A stretch of 59,643 bases of DNA from Neobacillus rhizosphaerae (lineage in GTDB: Bacteria > Bacillota > Bacilli > Bacillales > Cytobacillaceae). The translations under genes and the position numbers were made by a program. The stretch spans positions 1-59,643 of the forward strand of contig NZ_CALBWS010000035.1 in assembly GCF_937468385.1 (NCBI RefSeq), given 5' to 3'. The notes below the pieces were generated by a model. It did not search any database. It worked only from the letters and a program-made list of their open reading frames with translations, and had not been told where the DNA came from. Position 1 is the first letter of the stretch. Each line of letters starts with the position of its first letter. Shown in pieces: positions 42,436-51,179 of this stretch.

Positions 42436-42936
42436 ACCCCGTTTCTATTGATCAAAAATTTAGTATATCTATTAATTCTATTCAATTTCCTATTACCAAT
42501 TTTAGCATAATATTCTTATTATTCTATATTATGGTGAAAAAAGGAGCCTAACACCCCCCCTAGAACTTAAATACTTCCCTACTTAGATCAAATGGAATGA
42601 AAAATAAAGACTAATCAAACGAAAAAGAGCCTGACATCCATTTTAAAAGAAAAAATTTCGAGAAATAAAAACAGCCTTGCTAACGTTAGTAATAGCAAGG
42701 CTGCCTTTGAATCATCGTCTTACAGTACTCTGGAATCAAAGCTCAGATGTTAAATTCCTTCTGAGCTTACCAACAAGGGAATATAAAACTGGTACAAATA
42801 TTAGGGTCAACAGTTATTTCCTTTAATATTAATAAAATAGAATAAAACTAAGAAAAAGAGTTTGGAAAATGGTTTCCAAGCTCTTAAACGTTTAACTTTT
42901 TTATTCGACTGACTCCATTTTCTACCAGAGTATATC
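42436..42936. other. Intergenic region with two hairpins, no gene
   Basis: No open frame with a ribosome binding site. CAGCCTTGCTA at 42672 pairs with TAGCAAGGCTG at 42693 (11 bp). A second hairpin at 42852 is the terminator of the gene to the right. Confidence 0.5.
42852..42888 (-). terminator. Terminator of the 126-aa gene
   Basis: AAGAGTTTGGAAA pairs with TTTCCAAGCTCTT around ATGG (one mismatch); on the minus strand TTTTT follows. Confidence 0.85.
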
Positions 42937-43317
42937 CTATTTCAGATGGTCTTCAATAAATTCTTTGAGTACGTTCTTAGCATTTTCAAATGTGATTAAC
43001 TCCCCGGAAACCTTACTTCCCGGAATGTATTTCGAAAGTTGGATCCCTAAAAAAGTTCTTTGACATTTCCAAATTGGAAAGGCTATTTTTATATTATCCT
43101 TTTCTCGCTTTATTCTCACTGAAATGAAAGAAACATATCCAGGAATAAAAGGATCTTTTCCGTACTTTTCTACTTCTATGGTAAGCTTACGGTCTCTCTT
43201 TACAAAGAGATCCGCATACTCACTTAATAATAATTCACAATGGTCAGAAAAGGAATGTTCAGTCATTTTTATTAACTCACTTAAGTCTGAAGAAAAATCC
43301 GTTTGTAAATATTTCAA
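42937..43317 (-). CDS. Hypothetical protein, 126 aa
   Basis: No family recognised and no signal peptide or membrane segment. The middle holds mixed charged strands (KLTIEVEKYGKDPFIPGYVS, FISVRIKREKDNIKIAFPIW), as in small alpha/beta proteins. The start is TTG at 43317 with GGGAGGAA upstream. It has a dedicated terminator and no operon partner. Confidence 0.6.
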   Translation of the reverse strand: MKYLQTDFSSDLSELIKMTEHSFSDHCELLLSEYADLFVKRDRKLTIEVEKYGKDPFIPGYVSFISVRIKREKDNIKIAFPIWKCQRTFLGIQLSKYIPGSKVSGELITFENAKNVLKEFIEDHLK

Positions 43318-43751
43318 TGAAATGTTCCTCCCGCAATTTCAGCTGTCACAGCACAAAAAAATCAACTACATAAGTATATTGGACATTTGGAGCAGCATGA
43401 ACATTGTAAATATAAATACCTCAATAAAAAAACAAACAATGAGTAAATACCCCATAAAACTATTTTTTTAGTTTTATCCAAAACACCCTTTTTTACCTTA
43501 TTTTAACCGTAAATACTCCTATTTTCTTTCCAATTCATGTATCCTATTAATAATAGTATAATTCCTTCTTTAACAACATCAACCATTTATAGAATGTAAT
43601 TTTTGAAAAGTGCTATCCCGACAAGCAAATGTCTTCGGTAATAAAAGTCTATATCTTGTTTTTATCTATTATTTTCAATTGAATACCAATCTTTTAACGG
43701 TTTGTGGTTTTAGTTTTTGATACATAAACACTATTATATTACTACACTATT
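43318..43751. other. AT-rich intergenic region, no gene seen
   Basis: A 434-bp AT-rich stretch with no frame that has a credible start, and no hairpin strong enough to report. The palindrome at its right end is listed separately. Confidence 0.4.
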
Positions 43752-43772
43752 TTAAAATATTTGATATTTTAA
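43752..43772. promoter_or_regulatory. 21-bp palindrome upstream of the deaminase gene
   Basis: TTAAAATAT and ATATTTTAA are perfect 9-bp arms around TTG, 32 bp before the start codon. It is a probable operator, though AT-rich symmetry can be accidental. Confidence 0.5.
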
Positions 43773-43803
43773 CAATATAGAAAATGATAAGGTGGGGAGC
43801 AAG

Positions 43804-44292
43804 GTGCTAACAAACTTTCATGATTACGAACATCATTTCTTTATGCAGGAAGCTTTAAAGGAGGCAGAAGAGGCTGGAAAACGCGACGACCGGCCAATTG
43901 GGGCAGTCATTATCCATAACGGCACCATCATATCGCGGGGATCAAATAGAATTAATACGATGGATAGTGAGCTTGAACATGCTGAAATCAATGCGATGAA
44001 TCATTGTGCTTCTTATTTACGAAAACATGCGCGGGAATGCATTCTTTATACAACGGTTGAGCCTTGTATGATGTGTTTATCTACCCTAATTATGGCCAAT
44101 ATCCGTAATGTTGTTTTTGCAGTAGAGGATAAATATCTGGATATTGCTCATTTTATCGATTCCAATACTTACATCAAAAAGCGGTTGCACAACTATCTGG
44201 GAGGAGTGTTAGCTGAGGAGTCAGCTCAAATTTTGAAGACATACTCTCCTTTTATGGCGGAAGTCGTTTTAAACGGCCGCAGGCCATCATGA
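43804..44292 (+). CDS. Nucleoside/guanine deaminase-type cytidine-deaminase-fold protein, about 162 aa
   Basis: A CDA-fold zinc deaminase with HAEINAMNHC (zinc His, catalytic Glu) and VEPCMMCLSTLIMANI (PCxxC zinc cysteines). It has the length of guanine deaminase and TadA-like enzymes; the TadA tRNA-binding signature is not evident. I chose GTG at 43804, with AAGGTGGGGAG upstream; an in-frame GTG at 43792 lies inside that site. It possibly acts in purine salvage. It is followed by the tandem repeat array, whose first hairpin may serve as its terminator. Confidence 0.82.
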   Translation: MLTNFHDYEHHFFMQEALKEAEEAGKRDDRPIGAVIIHNGTIISRGSNRINTMDSELEHAEINAMNHCASYLRKHARECILYTTVEPCMMCLSTLIMANIRNVVFAVEDKYLDIAHFIDSNTYIKKRLHNYLGGVLAEESAQILKTYSPFMAEVVLNGRRPS

Positions 44293-44359
44293 GGGAATCT
44301 CCACAACTTCTACATAGGTTCCCTATAAGTTCTACATAAGTATGTTTTAATATAAAGGT

Positions 44360-44443
44360 AAGTTAATTAGGAAAAGGTTCGAAGAGCTCATTTCTTAAAA
44401 CTTCCCATAATTTGATTGGTGCCTGACACCAATCTATTTTTTT
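44360..44443 (+). ncRNA. Candidate small RNA, unit 1
   Basis: Predicted about 84 nt from the TAATAT at 44348-44353 to the T-run. Hairpin 1 arms have one mismatch here (GAAAAG against CATTTC). Terminator GATTGGTG-CCTGA-CACCAATC. It may alternatively end the deaminase transcript. Confidence 0.5.
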
Positions 44444-44517
44444 GCCTAAAATCCATCTTCACAACTTCCACACAAGTTCCCTATAAATTCTACATAAGTA
44501 TATTTTATTATTAAGGT

Positions 44518-44601
44518 AACTTAATTAGGAAATGGTTCGAAGAGCTCATTTCTTAAAACTTCCCATAATTTGATTGGTGTATGACACCAATCTATTTTTT
44601 T
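44518..44601 (+). ncRNA. Candidate small RNA, unit 2
   Basis: The -10 TATTAT is at 44506-44511. Hairpin 1 is GAAATG/CATTTC. The terminator loop is changed (GTGTATGACAC) so the stem is one pair longer. Confidence 0.5.
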
Positions 44602-44676
44602 CGCCTAAAATCCTTCTTCACAACTTCAACACAACTTCCCTATAACTTCTACATATGTTTCTTTTAATATAAAGTT

Positions 44677-44761
44677 AAGTTAATTAGGAAATGGTTCGAA
44701 AAGCTCATTTCTTAAAACTTCCCATAATTTGATTGGTGCCTGACACCAATCTATTTTTTTT
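44677..44761 (+). ncRNA. Candidate small RNA, unit 3
   Basis: The -10 TAATAT is at 44665-44670; boxes at 44623, 44634 and 44645 are exactly 11 bp apart. The hairpin 1 loop has G to A. Terminator as in unit 1, with eight T. Confidence 0.5.
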
Positions 44762-44837
44762 GCCTTCAGCTTTAATCTTCACAACTTCCACACAACTTCC
44801 CCCTAAGTTCTACACAAGTTTTTCTTAATATAAAGGT

Positions 44838-44920
44838 AACTTAATTAGGAAATGGTTCGAAGAGCTCATTTCTTAAAACTTCCCATTTTGGATTGGTGCC
44901 TGACGCCAATCTCTTTTTTT
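44838..44920 (+). ncRNA. Candidate small RNA, unit 4
   Basis: The -10 TAATAT is at 44826-44831. The terminator right arm is CGCCAATC, giving a G-T wobble in place of A-T. Confidence 0.5.
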
Positions 44921-44931
44921 GTCTAAAATTC

Positions 44932-44970
44932 AGACTAAAAATCAGCCATCACTTCGTGTGATGGCTGACA
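44932..44970 (-). terminator. Terminator of the M4 protease gene
   Basis: TCAGCCATCAC pairs with GTGATGGCTGA around TTCGT (11 bp, perfect), with outer CAGACT/AGTCTG pairing; TTTTTAG follows on the minus strand. Confidence 0.9.
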
Positions 44971-44992
44971 GTCTGGCAATCTATCAATTTTC

Positions 44993-46627
44993 TTAGTATA
45001 CTCCTACCTGAGTCCAAGCCGATGCAACCGCATTATACTGAGTGCTGCCAGTCCCATACAAATCAGCAGTCGAAGCAAGAAGAGCGGCACGTGCATTGCT
45101 AAAGTTACTCTTAGGTGAAAGATAGACGGTTAGTGCACGGTAATAAATTTTCTCTGCCGTGGCTGTTCCAAGTGTTGATATCGTTAAATAGGCCGCCTTG
45201 TTTGGAATACCACTGTTTGTGTGGACACCGCCATTATCAGAAGTTGTGTTTACATAGCCACTCATATTCTCCGGCTGCCCGTAAAGGCCAGGGTTTGAAA
45301 GACTACGAAGGGCATCACCTGATTTTTTCGGTGTATACACATCTTCACCGATTAAATAATCTTCCTTATCAAGGAATACCCCGAACGTATCAGAAATCGA
45401 TTCATTTAATGCACCGGATTGGTATTGGTATTCTAAGCCCGCTGTTCTTTCCGTTACTGCATGAGTTAATTCATGGGCAATGACATCCAGCGACCCTGAC
45501 AAAGAAGTAAAGGTTGTTCCATCGCCGTCACCATACACCATTTGCGATCCGTTCCAAAAAGCATTGTTATAATTTCTGCCGTAGTGAACCGTTGAACGAA
45601 GTGTTGCTCCATTGCCATCAAAACTATTGCGATTAAAAGTATTTTTATAATAGTCATAGACAACACCAGCATAGTAATGGGCATCGACATCTGCGCGCTG
45701 TGAAGTTGCGTTAAAATTATTATCAGGGTCGACAGAATAGCTGCCCGGTAATCGTGATAAATTTTTTGCCGTTCTCGTTTCAATCACACCTGCCATAGGC
45801 TTGGTGGTATCAATCAGATAGTAGGTACCGCCGGAATAATTGGTGTTAAGTGTTTTCGTATCCCCTAGAACACCGACCCCAGTACCAGCGTCATTGACGG
45901 CATTATAGGAATCTAGCACATTCCCATTTACAGCATCCATATATACAACCCAGTTTGCCGGGTATGGCTGAATGAATTGGAGATTTGTTTTGTAGGCCAG
46001 GTAAAAATCATTTTCCTTTTTAAAAACTACCAACTCCGTCTTTTCGACCGTATCTTCAAACTTCTTACCATCAGGACCCGCTTCGGCATTCGTTTCCGTT
46101 TCCGCTTTGGTTACCTTAATCGATTTCCACGCCTTATCTAAGGCCGTATCCTTGGTAAAATTAGCTTTCAGGACCCCTTTGAAATAAGTGGGGGCTTCTG
46201 GGAAGACATCACCATTTACAGCCGTAACGATGCCAGCTTTATCGGTATGAACCTTAAACTGTGCCCCATCAACTGGAATTCCCTGAACAGATTGAACAAA
46301 ATTATAGTGGGTATTGCCCAGCTCGTCCTTCTGGACATCAATTAAGGTCAAATCTTTATCGGTATCTAATTGATAGAGCTCTTTATTTTCCTTTAAAAAT
46401 TGCTTAATCGCATCCTTATCTTTATGTGCTTTAGTCGATAACTTTCCATGGACGAAGGTCGGAACCTTCTGCCCCTTTTTCCAGTTAACCAATGCATCCT
46501 TACCAAACTGTTTCGCTTCCTTCGTGACGGTAACATTGTTCGGAATCGCTTTTGCCGCAGCAGTAATCGGTAAAACTGCCCCCACTGTTAATCCCAATGC
46601 TAGAACAAGTGATGTTCGTTTTTTCAT
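44993..46627 (-). CDS. M4 family neutral metalloprotease (bacillolysin), 544 aa
   Basis: A secreted zinc endopeptidase precursor. It has a signal peptide (MKKRTSLVLALGLTVGAVLPITAAAKA), an FTP/PepSY prodomain (about 35-235, with HYNFVQSVQGIPVDGAQF), then the mature M4 domain: zinc site VIAHELTHAVTE (HExxH) with the third ligand Glu in NESISD, and the family signatures DNGGVHTNSGIPNKAAY and YFVP-like YRALTVYL. It degrades extracellular protein, normally in stationary phase. Monocistronic. Confidence 0.95.
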   Translation of the reverse strand: MKKRTSLVLALGLTVGAVLPITAAAKAIPNNVTVTKEAKQFGKDALVNWKKGQKVPTFVHGKLSTKAHKDKDAIKQFLKENKELYQLDTDKDLTLIDVQKDELGNTHYNFVQSVQGIPVDGAQFKVHTDKAGIVTAVNGDVFPEAPTYFKGVLKANFTKDTALDKAWKSIKVTKAETETNAEAGPDGKKFEDTVEKTELVVFKKENDFYLAYKTNLQFIQPYPANWVVYMDAVNGNVLDSYNAVNDAGTGVGVLGDTKTLNTNYSGGTYYLIDTTKPMAGVIETRTAKNLSRLPGSYSVDPDNNFNATSQRADVDAHYYAGVVYDYYKNTFNRNSFDGNGATLRSTVHYGRNYNNAFWNGSQMVYGDGDGTTFTSLSGSLDVIAHELTHAVTERTAGLEYQYQSGALNESISDTFGVFLDKEDYLIGEDVYTPKKSGDALRSLSNPGLYGQPENMSGYVNTTSDNGGVHTNSGIPNKAAYLTISTLGTATAEKIYYRALTVYLSPKSNFSNARAALLASTADLYGTGSTQYNAVASAWTQVGVY

Positions 46628-46871
46628 CGTTTCCCAGCCTCCTAACGATATAGTTTGTTTATAATTTTCTAACTAATCATATCACGGTAAAACGACCTGC
46701 ATAATTGGGAAAAAAGTGATGGACAAGATGTCAGGCACTAGCGAAAAATAGGCGATTCTATTAAAAATCCCAACGCCGATTTCATTTTAGGTATTGGGAA
46801 AAATTAATCTATTATTTTTTTCGGATACAATTCAGGAAAATATTTTTCAATAAAAGATGTATCTCTTCATT

Positions 46872-47590
46872 TCATCTTACCTGTAAATCCTCCATCACTA
46901 TAAGGTCGTGGTTTTTGACAATATAGGTGGAGATTTTATCCAAGTAGTCCTTACGTGCATCGGCGATTTTTTCGTGGATTCGAGCGACTTTCACTCGTTG
47001 CTTATGCCAATTAGAGCAACCAATAGTTTGCCTTGAGAGAATATGTTGTTCCCTTATGAGTTTTTGTTCCATCTTCCGAAGGAAGTGCGGGTGTTTAAAT
47101 ATCTCTCCATTGGAGAGGAAAGCAAAATCCTTTAAACCCATATCGATACCGACCTGACGGTTGGTTTTGGGGAGAGGTTGAATCTCCACTTCTGTACAGA
47201 TGGAGACAAAGTATTTACCACTTGGGTTTCTTCTAATTGTGGCAGATAGGATTTTCCCTTCCACTTCACGACTTTTGGAAAATCGAACCAACCCGAGTTT
47301 CGGGAGTTTAATAAGATTGCCAACCACGGCAATCTTACCGTTCGTGTGTTTTGTGGTGTAAGATTGAATTTTTTTTTCTTACTCTTAAATCGTGGAACAT
47401 CGTTTTGCTTTTTATAGTAGCGGGTGTAAGCGTCACTCAGGTTTTCTACCGCTTTTTGTAAGGAAATGCTATCGACTTCTTTTAAGAAAGGATAATATTT
47501 CTTTAGTTCCCGTATCGCCTTGACCGACTCATACTTATTGAAAAACCCACCTTTCCATTCGTTGGATGGTAACTGACCGTTTTGCTTCAT
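46872..47590 (-). pseudogene. tnpB: IS200/IS605 TnpB (OrfB) remnant, frameshifted and truncated
   Basis: Two frames together read a TnpB core: NKYESVKAIRELKKYYPFLK, VDSISLQKAVENLSDAY, PRFKSKK, then GNLIKLPKLGLVRF, RQVGIDMGLKDFAFL (RuvC-I Asp) and LIVMEDLQVR (RuvC-II Glu). The break is at a run of nine A (plus-strand T at 47369-47377); ten would restore the frame. The first 40 or so residues and everything after RuvC-II (zinc ribbon, RuvC-III) are gone. No TnpA or omega-RNA end was identified. Non-functional. Confidence 0.9.
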
Positions 47591-47607
47591 TTAAAGTTCT
47601 CCTTTCT

Positions 47608-47736
47608 TGGGATGACAATAATAAAGTTCGTGGTGTGGCCATAGCCTATTTCAGCACAGATCACCGACTCCATTTATATCAACACGCACATGATACAGAA
47701 CGAGATGTAGTATGGTTTGGCAATTTGATTGATTAG
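47608..47736 (+). pseudogene. Coding-like remnant next to the TnpB fragment
   Basis: An in-frame stretch WDDNNKVRGVAIAYFSTDHR...ERDVVWFGNLID ends in TAG. The composition is protein-like but I cannot name the family, and no start is present. It may be the tail of a gene cut by the insertion sequence. Confidence 0.3.
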
Positions 47737-47805
47737 CTAGAAAAGTAGACTCTTAAATTAGAAAGCCTCTCACTCACCTACGTTTTTCAGACAGTTTTAA
47801 AAAAA

Positions 47806-47859
47806 TGAATAAGCAGCCTGATCTCCATTAGAAAATGACTCAGACTGCTTATTTTTTTC
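47806..47859 (+). terminator. Orphan terminator
   Basis: AATAAGCAG and inner CTGA pair with TCAG and CTGCTTATT (bulges), followed by seven T. No intact gene precedes it, so it may belong to the remnant at 47608. The rest of 47737-48089 holds nothing recognised. Confidence 0.65.
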
Positions 47860-48089
47860 AAGGCTTTTTTTATCAAAGGAAAAAAAAAAAACTTTTTATT
47901 TCATCCTGAATACATCACAGCGTGGAACAAACGGAGTCTTTTATTAACTTACATAGTTTTGTCTTCCTTGTGTATCTCTACTTTAACTGCCTCTAATAAT
48001 TCAACTAACAAAAAGGGAGTTTCTTCTTTAATATTTCCCATAAAAAAATGCGAAACCTTTGTCATTAGTTATCGCATCATTATACATCA

Positions 48090-49001
48090 TTATTTTTTCA
48101 CATATTCTGAAGTAAATCCTTTCGTTAATAATGTGATGGAATCATCCCAAACCCTATTTTTGCTAGACTTTAATACTACTGCAATTAACTTTTTTCCATT
48201 GCGTTCGGCTGAAGAGACTAGACAATATCCTGCTTCATCAGTAAAACCAGTCTTTATTCCGTTTGCCCCCTCAAAATAAAACGGGCTACTTGAATCCAAC
48301 AGCTGATTGCGATTTTGATAAGTGATGCCCTCATCTGAATACACCTTACTGCTCACAATCTCTTTGAAATTTGAGTTTTTCATTGCTTCGTTTGCAATCT
48401 TCCCTAGATCATAGGCAGTAGAATAATGATTGGGCTGATGCAATCCATGAGGATTCATAAAGTGAGAGTCTATTGCTCCAACCTCTTTAGCCTTTTTGTT
48501 CATCATTGAAACGAAATAGTCTAACGCTTTTTCCTCTGAAGCTCGAGGGTTACCCATTTGTTTTTTTGCTGTATAGATGGCTATCGTTCTAGCAGCGTCA
48601 TTACCGGAAGGTAGCATTAAACCGGCCAGCAATTCTCTTAAAGTGAGAACTTGCCCTTCTATAAGCCAGGCTGTACTTTCACCAGCAGTCTTGAATTGAA
48701 CTTCTTTACCAACCGTAATTCGATCATTTAAATTACCATATTCAACAGCTAATAATGCGGTTAAGATTTTCGTTGTACTCGCAGGAAACAGCCTTTTATG
48801 ATCATTTTTTTCATAAATAACCTTCCCTGTTTCCAAATCTAATAATAAAGCCGCTTCAGCTTTAATAGGAAAATTCGATCTAATGGAATCTATTGTATTT
48901 TTTCTAAAATCTTCATGAATATCTTTAATCCTTGTGATCTGGCTTACAGAACCTAATAGAATTAAAACAATCAATCCAATCACTACATTTTTTATTTTCA
49001 T
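48090..49001 (-). CDS. D-alanyl-D-alanine carboxypeptidase (S11 family), about 303 aa
   Basis: A penicillin-binding-protein-type DD-carboxypeptidase of the DacF/DacA class. Motifs: SxxK in PASTTKI, SxN in PSGNDAA, KTG in GIKTGFT. The N-terminal hydrophobic stretch is a signal or anchor. I chose ATG at 49001 (MKIKNVVIGL) with AGGAG upstream; the longer frame adds 15 residues without a site. It trims the terminal D-Ala of peptidoglycan stem peptides. It follows a VanRS-like two-component system. Confidence 0.92.
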   Translation of the reverse strand: MKIKNVVIGLIVLILLGSVSQITRIKDIHEDFRKNTIDSIRSNFPIKAEAALLLDLETGKVIYEKNDHKRLFPASTTKILTALLAVEYGNLNDRITVGKEVQFKTAGESTAWLIEGQVLTLRELLAGLMLPSGNDAARTIAIYTAKKQMGNPRASEEKALDYFVSMMNKKAKEVGAIDSHFMNPHGLHQPNHYSTAYDLGKIANEAMKNSNFKEIVSSKVYSDEGITYQNRNQLLDSSSPFYFEGANGIKTGFTDEAGYCLVSSAERNGKKLIAVVLKSSKNRVWDDSITLLTKGFTSEYVKK

Positions 49002-49162
49002 AAAATCAGCACTCCTAGAAACATGGTTTAGTCCAAATATAGCCATTATTTCTAAAGAGAAATGAAAATAAACATAAAGAAAACCTAAAGAATTCTTAAT
49101 GAACGCTTTTACAAATAGAAAAAAATCGCAGGAAAGTTGTCTTTTGTTGTTCTAATTCAACT

Positions 49163-50266
49163 TCAATGATCAGTTGGTAACGGCAATTGAACTTGAAAAA
49201 TCGTTTCCACATCGTTACTTGACACAATGATTTCCCCTTGGTGCAACTCCACGATTCCTTTTGCAATCGCAAGGCCCAGACCGGTACCACCTGTCTCATC
49301 CGACCTTGACTGTTCCACACGGTACAGCCTATCAAAAATATGGGGGATTGCATTGGTGGGAATGGCTTCCCCGTAATTGACAACCTTTACTACCGAGTTC
49401 CCGCCTTCTGCCTCAACAACGAGAGTAATCTTTCTTCCTGCATTTCCATACTTAATAGCGTTGGAAATAAGATTTTCAAATGCCCTCATGATTCTATCAG
49501 GATCTCCCTCAATCATCAGTTCATCGGCAGAGGCTTTCAATTCTATCTCCATATCCGCCTTTATTAATTCAGGAAGAAATTGCGCCGCTAGCTGTTTAAG
49601 CAGCTCGATTAGATTAAAGGGTATCAGCTTTAAGGTAAGATCACGGTTATTTATTTTTGTAAACTCAAAGAGGTCGTTGACCATACGATTGAGCCGTATT
49701 GATTTTTCATAAGCAATATCAACAAAATAACGAAGCTCCACTTCATCTCTGTACTGATCTTCCTCAATTAATCGTAAGTAGCCGATGATGGATGTTAACG
49801 GAGTCCTCAAATCGTGCGACACATTTGTCACCAGTTCGTCTTTCGATTGGGTCGCCTTCTTTTCATCTTCAATTAACGACTCTAACTGTTCCTTCATTTG
49901 ATTAATGTTTTGTGCTAACGGACTTAATCCCCCATGTTTCCAAATCGGGATCTCAATATCAAGACGACCTTCCGAAATTTCATCTACCGAACGGCTGATG
50001 ATCTTAAAGTACGCTGCCATATTTTTGATTGCTAAGGCATAATAGATGACCGTCAAAATAATCGTACCAATAAAGAATAAGTACCAAAATCCATAAGCAG
50101 CCCTCATATTGGCGTATAAATAATTTACTTCTACCGGTAAAGGGATGTATATATATATAAATCGAATGATAAATGCTAGTATGACCGTTGAAATTCCTGC
50201 ACCGAGCAGACTATATAGTAGATATGAAAGTAATCTGGCATAAATGGAGGTTGATTGTTTATCCAT
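49163..50266 (-). CDS. Sensor histidine kinase, VanS-like, 367 aa
   Basis: Two membrane segments (about 15-40 and 60-80), a HAMP-like linker, H-box SHDLRTPLTSIIGYL, N-box ENLISNAIKYG, and G boxes ETGGTGLGLAIAKGIVELH. The ending FQVQLPL resembles VanS proteins. ATG at 50266 overlaps the regulator stop by 8 bp, so kinase and regulator are coupled. It probably senses envelope stress or a cell-wall antibiotic. Confidence 0.9.
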   Translation of the reverse strand: MDKQSTSIYARLLSYLLYSLLGAGISTVILAFIIRFIYIYIPLPVEVNYLYANMRAAYGFWYLFFIGTIILTVIYYALAIKNMAAYFKIISRSVDEISEGRLDIEIPIWKHGGLSPLAQNINQMKEQLESLIEDEKKATQSKDELVTNVSHDLRTPLTSIIGYLRLIEEDQYRDEVELRYFVDIAYEKSIRLNRMVNDLFEFTKINNRDLTLKLIPFNLIELLKQLAAQFLPELIKADMEIELKASADELMIEGDPDRIMRAFENLISNAIKYGNAGRKITLVVEAEGGNSVVKVVNYGEAIPTNAIPHIFDRLYRVEQSRSDETGGTGLGLAIAKGIVELHQGEIIVSSNDVETIFQVQLPLPTDH

Positions 50267-50942
50267 CAATTTTGTACCCCACTCCCCAGATGGTTTTTAT
50301 CAATTTATAGCCTAAATCCTTTTCCAGCTTTTCACGTAAATTGCTGATATGTACCATTACTGTATTGTTTGAAGAATAGTAGGTTTCCTTCCATACAAGT
50401 TCAAAGATTTCTTCACTGCTAAAAACTCTGCCAAGATTCGATACCATAATATAAAGAATCGCAAACTCTTTTGAAGTTAACGGAATGGAATGCCTGCTAA
50501 CTTTTGCTGTATGAAAGGTTTTATTTACCTCAAGACTTCCAACCTTAATAATCTCGTCTTCTAACCGTTCCTCTTGGTAGAGATAAGTCCTACGTATCAA
50601 AGTTTTTACACGAGCCACTAACTCTAAGGGGTTGAATGGTTTTGATAAGTAATCATCTGCCCCGCTCATTAATCCAGTTATTTTATCGATATCCTCAGTT
50701 TTGGCACTAATCATCAAGATGGGAACATGATTTTTCTCACGTAAAATCCGGCATACTTCCATGCCATCGATTTTCGGCATCATGACATCTAGTACAATCA
50801 AATCGATCTTTTCTTTTTCAAAAAGAGTTAAGGCCTCTTCTCCATTAAAAGCTCTAGAAATTTTATAACCTTCATTTTGCAAATAAATAGCAATCAATTG
50901 AACAATTTCTTTATCATCATCTACGATTAAAATATGTCTCAT
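50259..50942 (-). CDS. OmpR-family response regulator, VanR-like, 227 aa
   Basis: Receiver domain with DDD, phosphorylated Asp in LIVLDVMMPKIDG, SAK and KPF motifs, and an OmpR/PhoB winged HTH (SNLREKLEKDLGYKLIKTIWGVGYKI). Similar to VanR in the ITGLMSGADDYLSKPFNPLELVARVK stretch. I chose ATG at 50942 (nine bases after AAAGGG); ATG at 50948 is an alternative. First gene of the regulator-kinase-carboxypeptidase set. Confidence 0.92.
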   Translation of the reverse strand: MRHILIVDDDKEIVQLIAIYLQNEGYKISRAFNGEEALTLFEKEKIDLIVLDVMMPKIDGMEVCRILREKNHVPILMISAKTEDIDKITGLMSGADDYLSKPFNPLELVARVKTLIRRTYLYQEERLEDEIIKVGSLEVNKTFHTAKVSRHSIPLTSKEFAILYIMVSNLGRVFSSEEIFELVWKETYYSSNNTVMVHISNLREKLEKDLGYKLIKTIWGVGYKIDG

Positions 50943-51006
50943 TGCCATAATCCCTTTCCTTATTCAACCAACCGTTATGTCGTATGAGTATTCTTGTTCA
51001 TCATAC

Positions 51007-51037
51007 CAAAAAAAACCACATTAACAAGGAATGTGGT
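51007..51037 (-). terminator. Terminator of the 84-aa gene
   Basis: ACCACATT pairs with AATGTGGT around a 7-base loop; on the minus strand TTTTTTTT follows. Confidence 0.9.
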
Positions 51038-51179
51038 AGATAATGGTGAAAACGTATATAACTTCAAAGCCTTAATTTCAAATCAAGTTATAACCATTAT
51101 TCAAAAAATAAACTTTTTAATAAAATCAAGAAAAGTAAGTCCCGTTGGACAAGAGAACACTAAACATAAAAACCATTCC

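Larger units (their letters stand above)
44302..44935 (+). repeat. Four tandem units of 158-161 bp, candidate sRNA gene array
   Basis: Units start at 44302, 44460, 44619 and 44780 (CACAACTTC) and are highly alike. Each contains, in order: three NNTTC boxes 11 bp apart, a -10-like hexamer (TAATAT, or TATTAT in unit 2), GGAAATG..CATTTC hairpin arms, CTTCCCAT, a GATTGGTG/CACCAATC hairpin and a T-run. No reading frame is conserved. Changes in the last stem and loop keep the pairing (unit 2 lengthens it, unit 4 has a wobble). Confidence 0.92.

Noticed and set aside
44302..44935. Small peptides encoded by the tandem units
   Set aside because: No start with a ribosome binding site and no conserved frame among the four units.
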